A DNA stretch of 64,000 nt from the NCBI RefSeq assembly GCF_005166025.1, contig NZ_CP028923.1, positions 4,597,902 through 4,661,901 on the forward strand, in the 5' to 3' direction. The notes below the pieces were generated by a model. That model worked only from the letters and a program-made list of their open reading frames with translations. It was not told the origin of the DNA and did not search any database. Origin of the DNA: Mangrovivirga cuniculi (GTDB lineage Bacteria > Bacteroidota > Bacteroidia > Cytophagales > Cyclobacteriaceae). Shown in pieces: positions 1-8,250 of this stretch. The translations under genes and the position numbers were made by a program. The stretch's first letter is position 1. Every line of letters begins with the position of its first letter.

Positions 1-710
1 TCGGCTGCGTTTGTAATTATGTTAATTGACCCACCTACAGAAGGTACTGCTAGTTTTGATGCTCCAAGACCTCTTTGAACCTGCATTGAAGAAGTTACAT
101 CAGATAATCCAGCCCAATTTGACCAATAAACCCAACCGTTTTCCATATCATTAACCGGAATACCGTTGATCATCACTGCTACGTTTCTCTGATCAAATCC
201 TCTTACGTTAATTCTAGAATCTCCAAATCCACCACCTTGTTTTGTTACATAAATAGAAGGTGTATTTCTAAGTATTTCAGGAAATTCCTGGTTTCCAACT
301 TTTTGCTGGATTTCTTTTGACTTAATAGTAGAAACAGCAACAGGAGTTTTTCTATCTACAGCAACTGAAGCTATTACCTGTACTTCACTTAATCCTACTG
401 CTGCAAGTTCGAGTTTAATTGTCCCGACATTTACAGTTCCTCCTTCTGGTACTGTTACATCAATTTTTTTAGTTTCATACCCTATATAAGAAATATCAAG
501 GGTTTTATCTCCCGCTGGAACATTATCAATTGTGAAATTACCATCAAGGTCTGCTATAGCACCTGTAGTAGTTCCTGCAACAACTACATTGGCACCAAGC
601 AACCCTTCTCCGGTTTCACTGTCAATCAGCTTTCCGGTGATTTTTCCGGTCTGCCCGAATGCGGTTAGTGAGGCAAACACGAATGCTAAAACGAGTAAAC
701 GTTTAATCAT
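1..710 (-). CDS. TonB-dependent receptor, N-terminal part (runs off left edge)
   Basis: Reading the minus strand from the ATG at 708-710 gives 236 residues without a stop up to the window edge. There is a signal peptide ending in LTAFGQ, then a carboxypeptidase-regulatory-like beta-sandwich (about residues 22-105, GLLGANVVVAGTTTG), then a TonB plug with INVRGFDQRNVAVMINGIP and NDMENGWVYW. This is the usual Bacteroidota outer-membrane receptor that imports a ligand using TonB energy. The ligand cannot be told because the barrel lies outside the window. A TAnnTTTG promoter element lies 34 bases upstream of the start. It could be a SusC-type receptor, but no SusD partner is visible on this side. 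Confidence 0.9.
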   Translation of the reverse strand, partial: MIKRLLVLAFVFASLTAFGQTGKITGKLIDSETGEGLLGANVVVAGTTTGAIADLDGNFTIDNVPAGDKTLDISYIGYETKKIDVTVPEGGTVNVGTIKLELAAVGLSEVQVIASVAVDRKTPVAVSTIKSKEIQQKVGNQEFPEILRNTPSIYVTKQGGGFGDSRINVRGFDQRNVAVMINGIPVNDMENGWVYWSNWAGLSDVTSSMQVQRGLGASKLAVPSVGGSINIITNAA

Positions 711-743
711 AATAGTTATAGTTTGGTTTGAATAATTCGGCGA

Positions 744-751
744 CAAAGATA
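744..751 (-). promoter_or_regulatory. Bacteroidota -7 promoter element for the receptor at 1-710
   Basis: The minus strand reads TATCTTTG, a full match to the Bacteroidota housekeeping -7 consensus TAnnTTTG, about 34 bases before the ATG. No clear -33 TTTG is seen at the expected distance, so the call rests on the -7 box and its position. Confidence 0.5.
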
Positions 752-1065
752 ATTTCCCGACATTAAGTGTCATGTTTGTTAAGGTTATCTTTCTTTAAAA
801 ACATCCCGACATTGTTAACAATTTCTTAACATTAGATTATCGAGATCATTTGCCTGCAAAAAGGAAGGGCATAGGTCGTAACACTTTGAATTAAAGCGTT
901 TCAACATTTTCCTTGACAAATATTAAAAAATATTCTCATAAATCATATTTCACCTTATTACCGTTTTATTAACATTTTTTTGCAAAGCAAGGGAATGAGT
1001 TATTAGATGATTAGTAAAAGGTTATTGGTTTGTTGAATTGTAATATTTGGTTATTGGGCATTTAG

Positions 1066-1640
1066 TTATTAGTTATTTGGTTATTAAGTTATTGGCTAGG
1101 ATTAGAATATAGCTCAAAGTTGATTCCGTTTCGTGGGGTATTCCGGTACGTGGGGACACGTACCAGGGCGAGAAAGAGTGAGATTGAGAGCGAGGGTGGG
1201 AAGGCAGTTGGTTATGGTTATTAGTGATTTGTTATAAAGTTATTGGTTAGGATTAGTATGTGGCTTTTGATTCTGGTACGTGAGGACACGTACCAGGGCG
1301 ATGGCAGAGTGAGAATTGAGGGCGGAGAGGGGGAAGGATCCTGTGAAAATGGCACCTTTGGTCAAACATCCTATCATCACCCTACATCGTCATATCGATC
1401 GGTGACCAGATTTAAAGATAGTCTCAATAATCATTATATGACATTTAAAATGAGTGTTGCAATCGCAAAGTAAGAGAGATATCTGTCTGTTTAGGGCAGT
1501 TGGTTGAGGTGATTAGTGATTTGTTATAAAGTTATTGGTTGGGAATAGAATGTGGCTTAAGATATCACTTAAGGTATATATTCCTGTACGTAGTAAGTTC
1601 CGGTATTTGGGGACCCGTACCAGGGCGGGCGGAGAGGTTG
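1066..1640 (+). repeat. Three-copy intergenic repeat with 8-bp hairpin
   Basis: Each copy has a stretch like AAGTTATTGGTTAGGATTAG followed by an inverted repeat and the word AGGGCG. Hairpins: 1145-1164 (GGTACGTG, loop GGGA, CACGTACC), 1275-1294 (same arms, loop AGGA), and 1602-1621 (GGTATTTG, loop GGGA, CCCGTACC, decayed). The first two copies are 130 bases apart. About 170 bases of unrelated sequence separate the second and third. The structure resembles REP or small MITE-like intergenic repeats; no transposase is near. Confidence 0.65.
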
Positions 1641-1743
1641 AGTATGAAGAACGGGAGTGTGAATAGAGGTTTTCTCTGTGTTCTTTGCGTTCCCTTGACG
1701 ACTTCCTACCTCGGTGTCAGGGTAAAGGATCTGTGGTAAAAAT

Positions 1744-1759
1744 AAACAGCTTGCTGTTT
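1744..1759 (-). terminator. Possible weak terminator after the FecA-like receptor
   Basis: AAACAGC-TT-GCTGTTT forms a 7-bp hairpin. On the minus strand it is followed by ATTTTTA, five bases after the stop codon of the receptor gene. The stem is short. Confidence 0.35.
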
Positions 1760-1763
1760 CCGG

Positions 1764-4307
1764 TCACCAAAAAACTCTAAATGACAAATTAGGCGTTATA
1801 CCCAATCCATAAATTCGATTGTCGATTAACTGATTATCTATCCCGGGAGTGGTTCGAAACTCACGGTTTAGCAGGTTTTCCCGATCATATAGGTTTAATA
1901 CTGATGCTCCTACTCGGTACCTGAGATTATTTTTCTTACCGGTATAAAACTCATAAATTATAGAAAAATCAAGTCGGTGATAGACTGGTAAATTCCTGCC
2001 GTTTAAACTTCCATAATTTATTAGTAATGGTCCGGCACCATCATCCTCCACAGTGACATTTGTAAAGGTTTTACCCGTATGCCAGGTCCAGCCCAATGAG
2101 AATTCCCAGTCTCTTAATTTATAATAGGCTGTCCATTTTAAAGTATGCTCAATATTCCAGTTACCAGGGAAAGGCTGATCATCATTTAATCCCATAAACT
2201 TATTTTCACTAAACAAATACGAATAGCTGGCCCATGACCTGAACTGGCCAATCTGTTTTTTTATCAACACATCTGATCCCCTGATACTGCTACTCCCCAG
2301 CCTGAATTGATTGTCTGTCGGATTCAGGAATCCAAATGTCAGAGTAGTTATATTATCTATTTCCCGGTAATACCCTTCGATATCAATTAGCCAACCCTTA
2401 TTGTCATATGCAAAGCCGGTAGAAAACTGGTAGGATTCAATCACAGGGAAGCCGTCCGTTGAAGCCATTGACCAGATTTGATTTTCTAATGAAAGATCAC
2501 TGACCACTGATTCGCGTATCTGACTCACTGTTTGGGTTCGATATTCTGCAGTTGCATTAAAATAAAAATCATTGGCTAAACTCTGCTCCAGCGCAATTCG
2601 AGGCTCAAAATACGTTTGATTAAGTTCGGTATAATGATTAATCCTGATTCCGGCCGATACAGAAGATTTATTTGCCTTCAATTCATATTGCCCAAAAAGA
2701 GAGTGAGTATTTAATGTTTCATCTGCCTGATCCAAAATCAGGTTATAGCCAGGTCCTGAATTTTTAAACTGGTATTGAACCCTAGTATTGGCAAACTGGT
2801 ATCCGGCTTTTAATTCGGAATTATCGTTTAAATTAAATTTGACAAAACTATTAATCCCTTGATCATCGATGGAATTGTTCTTAAAAGAACTTTCAATTAC
2901 AGAGGTAAGCTGGCGTTTAAACTGATAATTAAGCAAATAACCAGTATAATACCCCTCTATCCCGAGTTCGAAACCTGAGGCTTTATGTAGCCATTCGAGA
3001 TTGTATCCCTCATTTTTGGTATTAAGAAAATCAGTATACCTGACATCCTGATCATCGGACTGAAATTGAAGGTCATTTTCAGTATAAAGCGAATTGAAAG
3101 TAATCTTATTTTTATTATCTACCTGGTAGTTTATTCCTGTAGTAAAGTCATTAAAATAAAATTTATTATCAGAAGTTTGATTTGTTGAAGCAGGCAACTC
3201 CCCAATCTTTGTATTTTGAAATACCCTTTTGGAATAGCTATCATAGGTAAATGTCTCCAGGTAATCGTTAAAAGACCGGCGAGCTGAAACTGTTGCTGAC
3301 AATTTATTTTTTATTACCGGAATATTAAAATTAACATCCCCGTAGATCATATTTAAGCCGGCACTGCCTTTGAATTCATCATTTATTTCTTTATCTGACT
3401 TCAAATCGATCACTCCTGAAATTCGATCTCCGTATTCAGGACTTACGCCGTTTTTTACAAACAACACTTCCTCAATAACATACGGATTAAAAGCTGAAAG
3501 CATTCCGAAAAAATGGCTTTGGTTGTAAGTCTTTATTCCATTCCACTTCACCAGGTTCATATCAGGAGATGTTCCCCTAACATATATTCCGGATGCTGTC
3601 TCAAAAGGCCCGTTTACTCCCGGCAATTGTTGGATACTCTGCAAAATATCCGGCTCGATTAGTCCCGGTAATGTTCCAAGTTCGTCGGGCTTAAGAATTA
3701 TTTCGTTATTGACTTTAGACATTCCCCCAACCAGGAAATCACTATAAACTAATTCAGGTAATTTATTTACCTGGTCATCCAGGTTTATTTCAGGACATTC
3801 ATTTTGATAAATATTTTTTACAGATAATTCAGTTTTCGCAAACCCTAAATGTTGAATAGATATTTCACCACCGAAGTGAACCTCGTTAAATTCAAAATAT
3901 CCTCGCTTATCGCTTTGAGTGGATTTCTTTTGTCCTTTTATTTTAAGAAAAGCATTATATACAGGTTCGCCGAGATCGTCTTTCAAATAACCACATACTT
4001 CTACCTTATCTTCATCTGCAAAAGGTCTGATAACGATATTATTTTCATTCACCCTTATGAAATTAAGAGTTAACACCCGTTCCAGTCTCCATATTATATC
4101 TTGGAGACGTTGACCTTCGTAGCTAATCGGTTCTATTGTTTTGTCAGTAATAACCGAATCGATATAAGAAAACCGAACCTGGTGAATGCTTTGCAGGTCG
4201 GAAAGAACTGTTTCGAGCTTTACTTCAGATACCTGAGAAGTTTCCGATTGCCCGCAGACACAACAAATCGAAGTTACAAGAAGGCAAATAGCAAAAAATA
4301 CTCTCAT
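1764..4307 (-). CDS. FecA-like TonB-dependent receptor with STN signalling domain
   Basis: 847 residues. After a signal peptide (ending ICCVCGQ) there is an STN domain (about residues 28-98, LSDLQSIHQVRFSYID), then a carboxypeptidase-regulatory-like domain (about 103-165), a plug (about 185-300, ASGIYVRGTSPDMNLVKWNG and VKNGVSPEYGDRISGV) and a beta-barrel ending in SFRVFW with a terminal aromatic residue. STN domains pass the ligand-bound state through TonB to a FecR protein, and here the gene directly follows fecR with the stop and start overlapping by one base (TAATG), which implies translational coupling. The imported ligand is unknown. The whole reads as a cell-surface signalling receptor of the FecIRA kind, outer membrane located. 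Confidence 0.9.
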   Translation of the reverse strand: MRVFFAICLLVTSICCVCGQSETSQVSEVKLETVLSDLQSIHQVRFSYIDSVITDKTIEPISYEGQRLQDIIWRLERVLTLNFIRVNENNIVIRPFADEDKVEVCGYLKDDLGEPVYNAFLKIKGQKKSTQSDKRGYFEFNEVHFGGEISIQHLGFAKTELSVKNIYQNECPEINLDDQVNKLPELVYSDFLVGGMSKVNNEIILKPDELGTLPGLIEPDILQSIQQLPGVNGPFETASGIYVRGTSPDMNLVKWNGIKTYNQSHFFGMLSAFNPYVIEEVLFVKNGVSPEYGDRISGVIDLKSDKEINDEFKGSAGLNMIYGDVNFNIPVIKNKLSATVSARRSFNDYLETFTYDSYSKRVFQNTKIGELPASTNQTSDNKFYFNDFTTGINYQVDNKNKITFNSLYTENDLQFQSDDQDVRYTDFLNTKNEGYNLEWLHKASGFELGIEGYYTGYLLNYQFKRQLTSVIESSFKNNSIDDQGINSFVKFNLNDNSELKAGYQFANTRVQYQFKNSGPGYNLILDQADETLNTHSLFGQYELKANKSSVSAGIRINHYTELNQTYFEPRIALEQSLANDFYFNATAEYRTQTVSQIRESVVSDLSLENQIWSMASTDGFPVIESYQFSTGFAYDNKGWLIDIEGYYREIDNITTLTFGFLNPTDNQFRLGSSSIRGSDVLIKKQIGQFRSWASYSYLFSENKFMGLNDDQPFPGNWNIEHTLKWTAYYKLRDWEFSLGWTWHTGKTFTNVTVEDDGAGPLLINYGSLNGRNLPVYHRLDFSIIYEFYTGKKNNLRYRVGASVLNLYDRENLLNREFRTTPGIDNQLIDNRIYGLGITPNLSFRVFW

Positions 4308-5212
4308 TAATTTCCTGTAAAAATTATTTCACCTTGTTTTTGTTCGTATTCAATTCCAAGTGAACCAGATATAATTTCCAGCGCAGTATTCAAATCATCA
4401 TTAGGAAAACGACCGCTAAATGTTAGTTCTTCAGAAATATTTTCTGCTCTGACTTTAACTCCATATTGATTTTCAAGGGTTAGAAAAACATAATTGATCG
4501 GTGCATTATCAAACTCACTGTAATCAGACAACCAGGCCGGTGAATTCAAATCCGTATTCTTTTGATTTACCTTATCATCACTAATCTGCACCATCATTCC
4601 CGGACTTAGCTCAATACTTTTTGCTCCTGATTCGACCAGAACCCGCCCTTCATAACAGGCTACGAAAAAATAGCCATTAAGCTGAGATACATTAAACTCC
4701 GTCCCCAATACAGACACCTGGCCTGATGATGTTGAAACTGTGAATTTCATACCCTTTTCGACATCAAAGAAAGCTTCTCCATTAAGAGTAACCACCCGAT
4801 TCTCATTCCATTTATCTTCATTAAATTCTATCTGCGAGTTTGCATTGACCATTACCTTTGAGCCATCAGGCAATACCACTTCAGAAATTTCGCCATACCC
4901 TGTTTTTATTTCTGTGGTGGGATGGTAAAAGAATAAAAATGCAGCAAAGATTATTGCTACTGCAGCAGCGGCACTCCACCACCACACTGATGTTGTTTTA
5001 CCTGAAACACTGGCTTTTTGTGATGTTTGAGCTTTAATTTTTTGCAATACCATTTCTTCGTCAAAAGATTCACGCTCAATATTTTCAGTAGCGGCGATTA
5101 TCTTCTGATATTTTTTAAAATCCTCACTTTCTTCAAAAGCTTTTCTCTCCTCTTCGGTGAGTTCATTGTTTAGCCAGCGGGCCAGAAATGTATCGTCAAA
5201 ATTTTCACTCAT
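4307..5212 (-). CDS. FecR-family anti-sigma factor
   Basis: 301 residues with FecR architecture. There is a cytoplasmic N-terminal segment (about 1-75, FLARWLNNELTEEERKAF), one membrane helix (about 77-95, SAAAAVAIIFAAFLFFY), then a periplasmic FecR domain (about 100-200; TGYGEISEVVLPDGSKVMVN, LNGEAFFDV, VLGTEFNV), and a C-terminal STN-like region (about 228-300, PINYVFLTLENQYGVKV, FSGRFPNDDLNTAL). Proteins of this family hold the ECF sigma factor at the inner membrane and release or activate it when the receptor signals. It lies between the sigma gene (38 bases upstream) and the receptor (1-base overlap). The shared 15-base element (5252-5266) sits 40 bases ahead of its start. Confidence 0.92.
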   Translation of the reverse strand: MSENFDDTFLARWLNNELTEEERKAFEESEDFKKYQKIIAATENIERESFDEEMVLQKIKAQTSQKASVSGKTTSVWWWSAAAAVAIIFAAFLFFYHPTTEIKTGYGEISEVVLPDGSKVMVNANSQIEFNEDKWNENRVVTLNGEAFFDVEKGMKFTVSTSSGQVSVLGTEFNVSQLNGYFFVACYEGRVLVESGAKSIELSPGMMVQISDDKVNQKNTDLNSPAWLSDYSEFDNAPINYVFLTLENQYGVKVRAENISEELTFSGRFPNDDLNTALEIISGSLGIEYEQKQGEIIFTGN

Positions 5213-5250
5213 ATTTTATCTGCTTATAATAATAACGAACAGGACCTTAT

Positions 5251-5781
5251 TTACCCTACCCCCTCATCCAGAATTTTTTTAATCTTAATTAACGCTTTGT
5301 GCATTAATTTTTCAATTGCCTTTGGGCTGACCTCCATAATTTCTGCAATTTCTTTATAAGTCTTTTTTTCTACCCTGTTGAGAAGATAGGCTGTACGTTG
5401 TCGATCCGGCAGGTTATTTATCGCTTCGGTTAAGTGATCCATATATTCTTTTTCAATGATCAGGTATTCTGGCGATACGTTGTTTTCCTTATCCGAATCG
5501 ATTTTAGAGACCTTTTCATAGTATTTTAATTTGACTTGTTCGTGCCGCTTTACGCTTGTCATCAGGTTACTGGCTGCCGTATACAAAAATCCTTTTGCCT
5601 TTTCGTATGGAATCTCTGCGCATTTTTGCCAGAGCTTCACAAAGGCATCCTGGACTGCATCATTTGCCTGTTCTTTATCTCCAAACCGATAACTTAAATA
5701 AGAAAACAGAGATCTTGCCTCCTCTTTAAAAAGAGAATCAAAATTCTTTTCATCACATACAGATCTTTTTTTCTCAGGCAT
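5251..5781 (-). CDS. ECF-type RNA polymerase sigma factor (FecI-like)
   Basis: 176 residues. Sigma region 2 lies at about 15-85 (LFSYLSYRFGDKEQANDAVQ, DAFVKLWQKC) and region 4 at about 115-170 (LPDRQRTAYLLNRVEKKTY, YKEIAEIMEVSPKAIEKLMH). It is first gene of the sigma / anti-sigma / receptor operon, so it should direct transcription of that operon and perhaps of the divergent lipoprotein gene at 5930. The ATG at 5781 gives the usual family length. The last codons (encoding DEGVG) overlap a 15-base word repeated in the leader of the divergent gene. Confidence 0.92.
   Translation of the reverse strand: MPEKKRSVCDEKNFDSLFKEEARSLFSYLSYRFGDKEQANDAVQDAFVKLWQKCAEIPYEKAKGFLYTAASNLMTSVKRHEQVKLKYYEKVSKIDSDKENNVSPEYLIIEKEYMDHLTEAINNLPDRQRTAYLLNRVEKKTYKEIAEIMEVSPKAIEKLMHKALIKIKKILDEGVG
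5252..5266 (-). promoter_or_regulatory. Shared 15-base element, copy 1 (ahead of fecR)
   Basis: The minus strand reads TGAGGGGGTAGGGTA at the 3' end of the sigma gene, 40 bases ahead of fecR. The identical word lies at 5842-5856 on the plus strand, ahead of the lipoprotein. Both copies point towards the start of the next gene, as a promoter element or activator site would. Confidence 0.4.
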
Positions 5782-5841
5782 AATTGAAACCTAAAGCTAT
5801 ACGATTTTACTTTTTTCTCAAATCATTTAATTTTTTTTAGT

Positions 5842-5856
5842 TGAGGGGGTAGGGTA
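5842..5856 (+). promoter_or_regulatory. Shared 15-base element, copy 2 (ahead of lipoprotein gene)
   Basis: TGAGGGGGTAGGGTA, identical to the copy at 5252-5266 on the other strand, lies 74 bases upstream of the ATG at 5930. It is GC-rich in an AT-rich leader and therefore stands out. Candidate recognition site for the neighbouring ECF sigma factor. Confidence 0.4.
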
Positions 5857-5929
5857 TGGATATGGTTCATGCGTCTTAATGGCAAAACGGGGAATCCCAT
5901 ATTTTTTCAACCCATAAAAAATTATTAAA

Positions 5930-6922
5930 ATGAAGACTAACTTTAGAATTCCAGCTTATTTTACAGCATTTCTACTTTTACTGGCAACAGCCTGTTTTGA
6001 AGAAAGCGAACCGGTAAATGGTGACGATCCAAACGAAGATAATGGTGTTGTTGACAATGACTCAACATCTTCGGACAGCACAGAGTGTCCTGAACTACAT
6101 TTCACCTATGAACATGATTCTTTTGGTGTTTATGTTTTCACAGCAGATTTTGAAGGAATAGATGAAACACCCTTTTTGTGGTATGTTGACGGTGAGCCTG
6201 TCGGACAAATCGCAGTGGACTCCACATCAGACACACTTTATTGGCAGTTTAATCCTGGCCAGCACAGAGTATGCATTAAAGCGAATACCGATGAATGCAG
6301 TGAGCTTACCTTTTGTGAATCTATCACCTATGATCCCATTAACTATGGTTGCCCAAACCTTTCATTCACAAAAAACATCATTAGCTCGAGAAACTATGAA
6401 TTTTTTGCAGAAATCAGCAATCCAGATACACTTGCATGGTATGGCTGGATGGTCAATGGGGAAATTGTTGAAAGCGAGGGATATCAGCATGATGGTGACA
6501 ACTACCTCAATTATATATTCGAATCTGAGGGAACTTATGAAGTTTGTCTTATCACAGAAACTCCAGAGTGCCCTGAAAGCATTAGTTATTGTGAAAATTA
6601 TACTATTCAATTTGATGATACTCCTAATGATTCGTCGGGAACGGTAGCTGAATGCAGAGACCTGCGTTTTAGTTATGCAAAAGACGATAATGATTCAACT
6701 TATACTTTTACGGCAGATTTCCAGGATAGAGATTCAATAACTTACAGCTGGTCTGTTTACATCAACGGAGATTACCAGGGAGGTAAAACCAGGCAGGCCG
6801 GTAGTGAAAGCGGGCATACATTCACCTTGTACTTCCAGCCTGATGATGATTACGTAGTATGTCTGAAACAAGTAGATGGTGATTGTGACAATTACCAAAC
6901 GTGTGAAGAGATTAGATTTTAA
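5930..6922 (+). CDS. Surface lipoprotein with three four-cysteine PKD-like modules
   Basis: 330 residues. The signal peptide ends in a lipobox (LLLLATAC, Cys at about residue 22), followed by an acidic Asp/Asn/Ser-rich linker (about 25-52) of the kind that marks surface-exposed lipoproteins. Three modules of about 85 residues follow; each begins CPxLxF, has a YxFxADF strand, an aromatic-x-W turn, then VC, a further Cys and a final (Y/F)CE or TCE. Four cysteines per module suggest disulfides. The fold looks PKD/Ig-like but I do not recognise a named family. It is divergent from the FecI/FecR/receptor operon, with a shared 15-base element in its leader, so it may belong to the same regulon. Ligand unknown. 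Confidence 0.75.
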   Translation: MKTNFRIPAYFTAFLLLLATACFEESEPVNGDDPNEDNGVVDNDSTSSDSTECPELHFTYEHDSFGVYVFTADFEGIDETPFLWYVDGEPVGQIAVDSTSDTLYWQFNPGQHRVCIKANTDECSELTFCESITYDPINYGCPNLSFTKNIISSRNYEFFAEISNPDTLAWYGWMVNGEIVESEGYQHDGDNYLNYIFESEGTYEVCLITETPECPESISYCENYTIQFDDTPNDSSGTVAECRDLRFSYAKDDNDSTYTFTADFQDRDSITYSWSVYINGDYQGGKTRQAGSESGHTFTLYFQPDDDYVVCLKQVDGDCDNYQTCEEIRF

Positions 6923-6945
6923 GTTGCTTTTTTGTTCATAATTCG

Positions 6946-6978
6946 AAGGCCGCTTCTGATCCCGGCGGCCTTTATTTT
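6946..6978 (+). terminator. Rho-independent terminator after the first lipoprotein
   Basis: AAGGCCGC and GCGGCCTT form an 8-bp GC-rich stem followed by TATTTTCTT. It lies 24 bases after the stop at 6922. Confidence 0.8.
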
Positions 6979-7036
6979 CTTCTTTATATAAGGCCCGAAT
7001 TGTCAATAAATATTATCTTGGTGCTTGCTTAACTTT

Positions 7037-8200
7037 ATGAAAAGATCAATTACAAATATTATCCTGTTGCTCACAGCAATTATCACGTTATATTCGTGCG
7101 TGGATAATGATCTTGATCTTCAACCTCAGCAAGATATCCAAACCACAGAAAGTACTGCCTTGCTCACCTTTTTAAATGCATATAATGATCCATTCGAAGG
7201 AATCGCTGACAATGGAATCACCTTTGTTTTCCCCATCTATGTAACCTACACCAACGGAGTTATCGTTGAGATCATCGATGAACAAGGGCTAAATTCGGTT
7301 TTGCAAGGCCAATCTGCTGATTTTTATGTAAGTGAAATCAAATTTCCAGCAGAAATTGATGTAGCTGGAACCATCAGGGTTATAAATAATGAATCGGAGT
7401 TTAATAATTTTCTTAATGAAATCGGCATAAAAACATTCGAAGAAGATTTTTTAAATAAATTCCTCCAGTGCTTTGATTTTGGATACCCTGCCAGGGCAAA
7501 TGATACACTATTTGAAAATGCCGGTCAGTTTCTCGATTTTATAGACAGAAAACCTGAAAATACCCCTTTGAGTCTGAATTTTCCACAAAATTTATTGATT
7601 TACAGCTTAGACTCTGTAATAGTTTTTAATAATGAATTCGAGGTATTAAACCTTCTTAATAATTGTGAGGGCTGTCCTCAGTTGTCATTTACAACCAGAA
7701 CAGATAACATAACTAATTATACCTTTATTGCAGATTTTCCTCAAGTCGATAGTATACCGGGATATCAATGGTATATAAACGGGGAATTTATAGAAAATGA
7801 TGGAGTTGACTATCAGGGTGACAATCAATTAACGAGAACTTTCGAACCAGGTGAATATACAGTTTGCATAGCTGCAAGTACCGATGATTGCATGTTGGGT
7901 ACAGAGTATTGCGAAACGATTTTTGTCGAAGATCCATGCCCTCAGCTTTTCTTTAACGTGAGTGATTCTACCGAAAACAACTATACGTTTATGGCTGATT
8001 TCGCTCAAATGAACAGCATAGGTTACAGCTGGGAACTTTACCAAAACGGCGATTTGTTAGCATCCGAATTTGAAGATGGTAATGGAGACAATCAGTTTTT
8101 CTACCAATTTACTCAGGGCACTTATAATATGTGCATGACAGCTGAAACACCTGAATGCCCTCAAGGAACTTCATATTGCGAAGAAATCGTTATCCAATAA
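7037..8200 (+). CDS. Lipoprotein with N-terminal domain and two four-cysteine PKD-like modules
   Basis: 387 residues from the ATG at 7037; the frame is open from a TTG at 7025, but only the ATG gives a normal signal peptide (MKRSITNIILLL) and lipobox (ITLYSC). Residues about 35-210 form a globular domain (FVFPIYVTYTNGVIVEIID) of a kind seen in Bacteroidota lipoproteins without known function. Two modules then follow (CPQLSF and CPQLFF starts, YCETIF and YCEEIV ends) that match the three in the preceding gene, including the four cysteines. The two genes are clearly related in their repeats. Same strand as the preceding gene but separated from it by a terminator. Confidence 0.75.
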   Translation: MKRSITNIILLLTAIITLYSCVDNDLDLQPQQDIQTTESTALLTFLNAYNDPFEGIADNGITFVFPIYVTYTNGVIVEIIDEQGLNSVLQGQSADFYVSEIKFPAEIDVAGTIRVINNESEFNNFLNEIGIKTFEEDFLNKFLQCFDFGYPARANDTLFENAGQFLDFIDRKPENTPLSLNFPQNLLIYSLDSVIVFNNEFEVLNLLNNCEGCPQLSFTTRTDNITNYTFIADFPQVDSIPGYQWYINGEFIENDGVDYQGDNQLTRTFEPGEYTVCIAASTDDCMLGTEYCETIFVEDPCPQLFFNVSDSTENNYTFMADFAQMNSIGYSWELYQNGDLLASEFEDGNGDNQFFYQFTQGTYNMCMTAETPECPQGTSYCEEIVIQ

Positions 8201-8203
8201 AAA

Positions 8204-8232
8204 AGCCCTGTCAAAAAGACAAGGCTAATTCT
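8204..8232 (+). terminator. Probable terminator between convergent genes
   Basis: AGCCCTGTC and GACAAGGCT pair with one mismatch, immediately after the lipoprotein stop; only a weak T-tract follows. Confidence 0.45.
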
Positions 8233-8250
8233 ATTAAAAGTAATAATCTT

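Larger units (their letters stand above)
711..1763. other. Gene-free region with degenerate repeats
   Basis: About 1.05 kb without a credible gene. The left third (711-1000) is the AT-rich leader of the receptor. From about 1020 to 1640 the sequence is low complexity (many TTATTGGTTA-like words) and holds three repeat copies. The end (about 1672-1745) contains TCTGTGTTCTTTGCG and CTGTGGTAAAA words resembling the degenerate intergenic repeats found in many bacterial genomes. Open frames at 1243-1473 and 1539-1739 span the repeats, and have no recognisable domain or protein-like composition. Confidence 0.6.

Noticed and set aside
1243..1739. Two open frames (76 and 66 codons) in the repeat region
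   Set aside because: They run through the hairpin repeats, have no domain or protein-like composition and no ribosome site.
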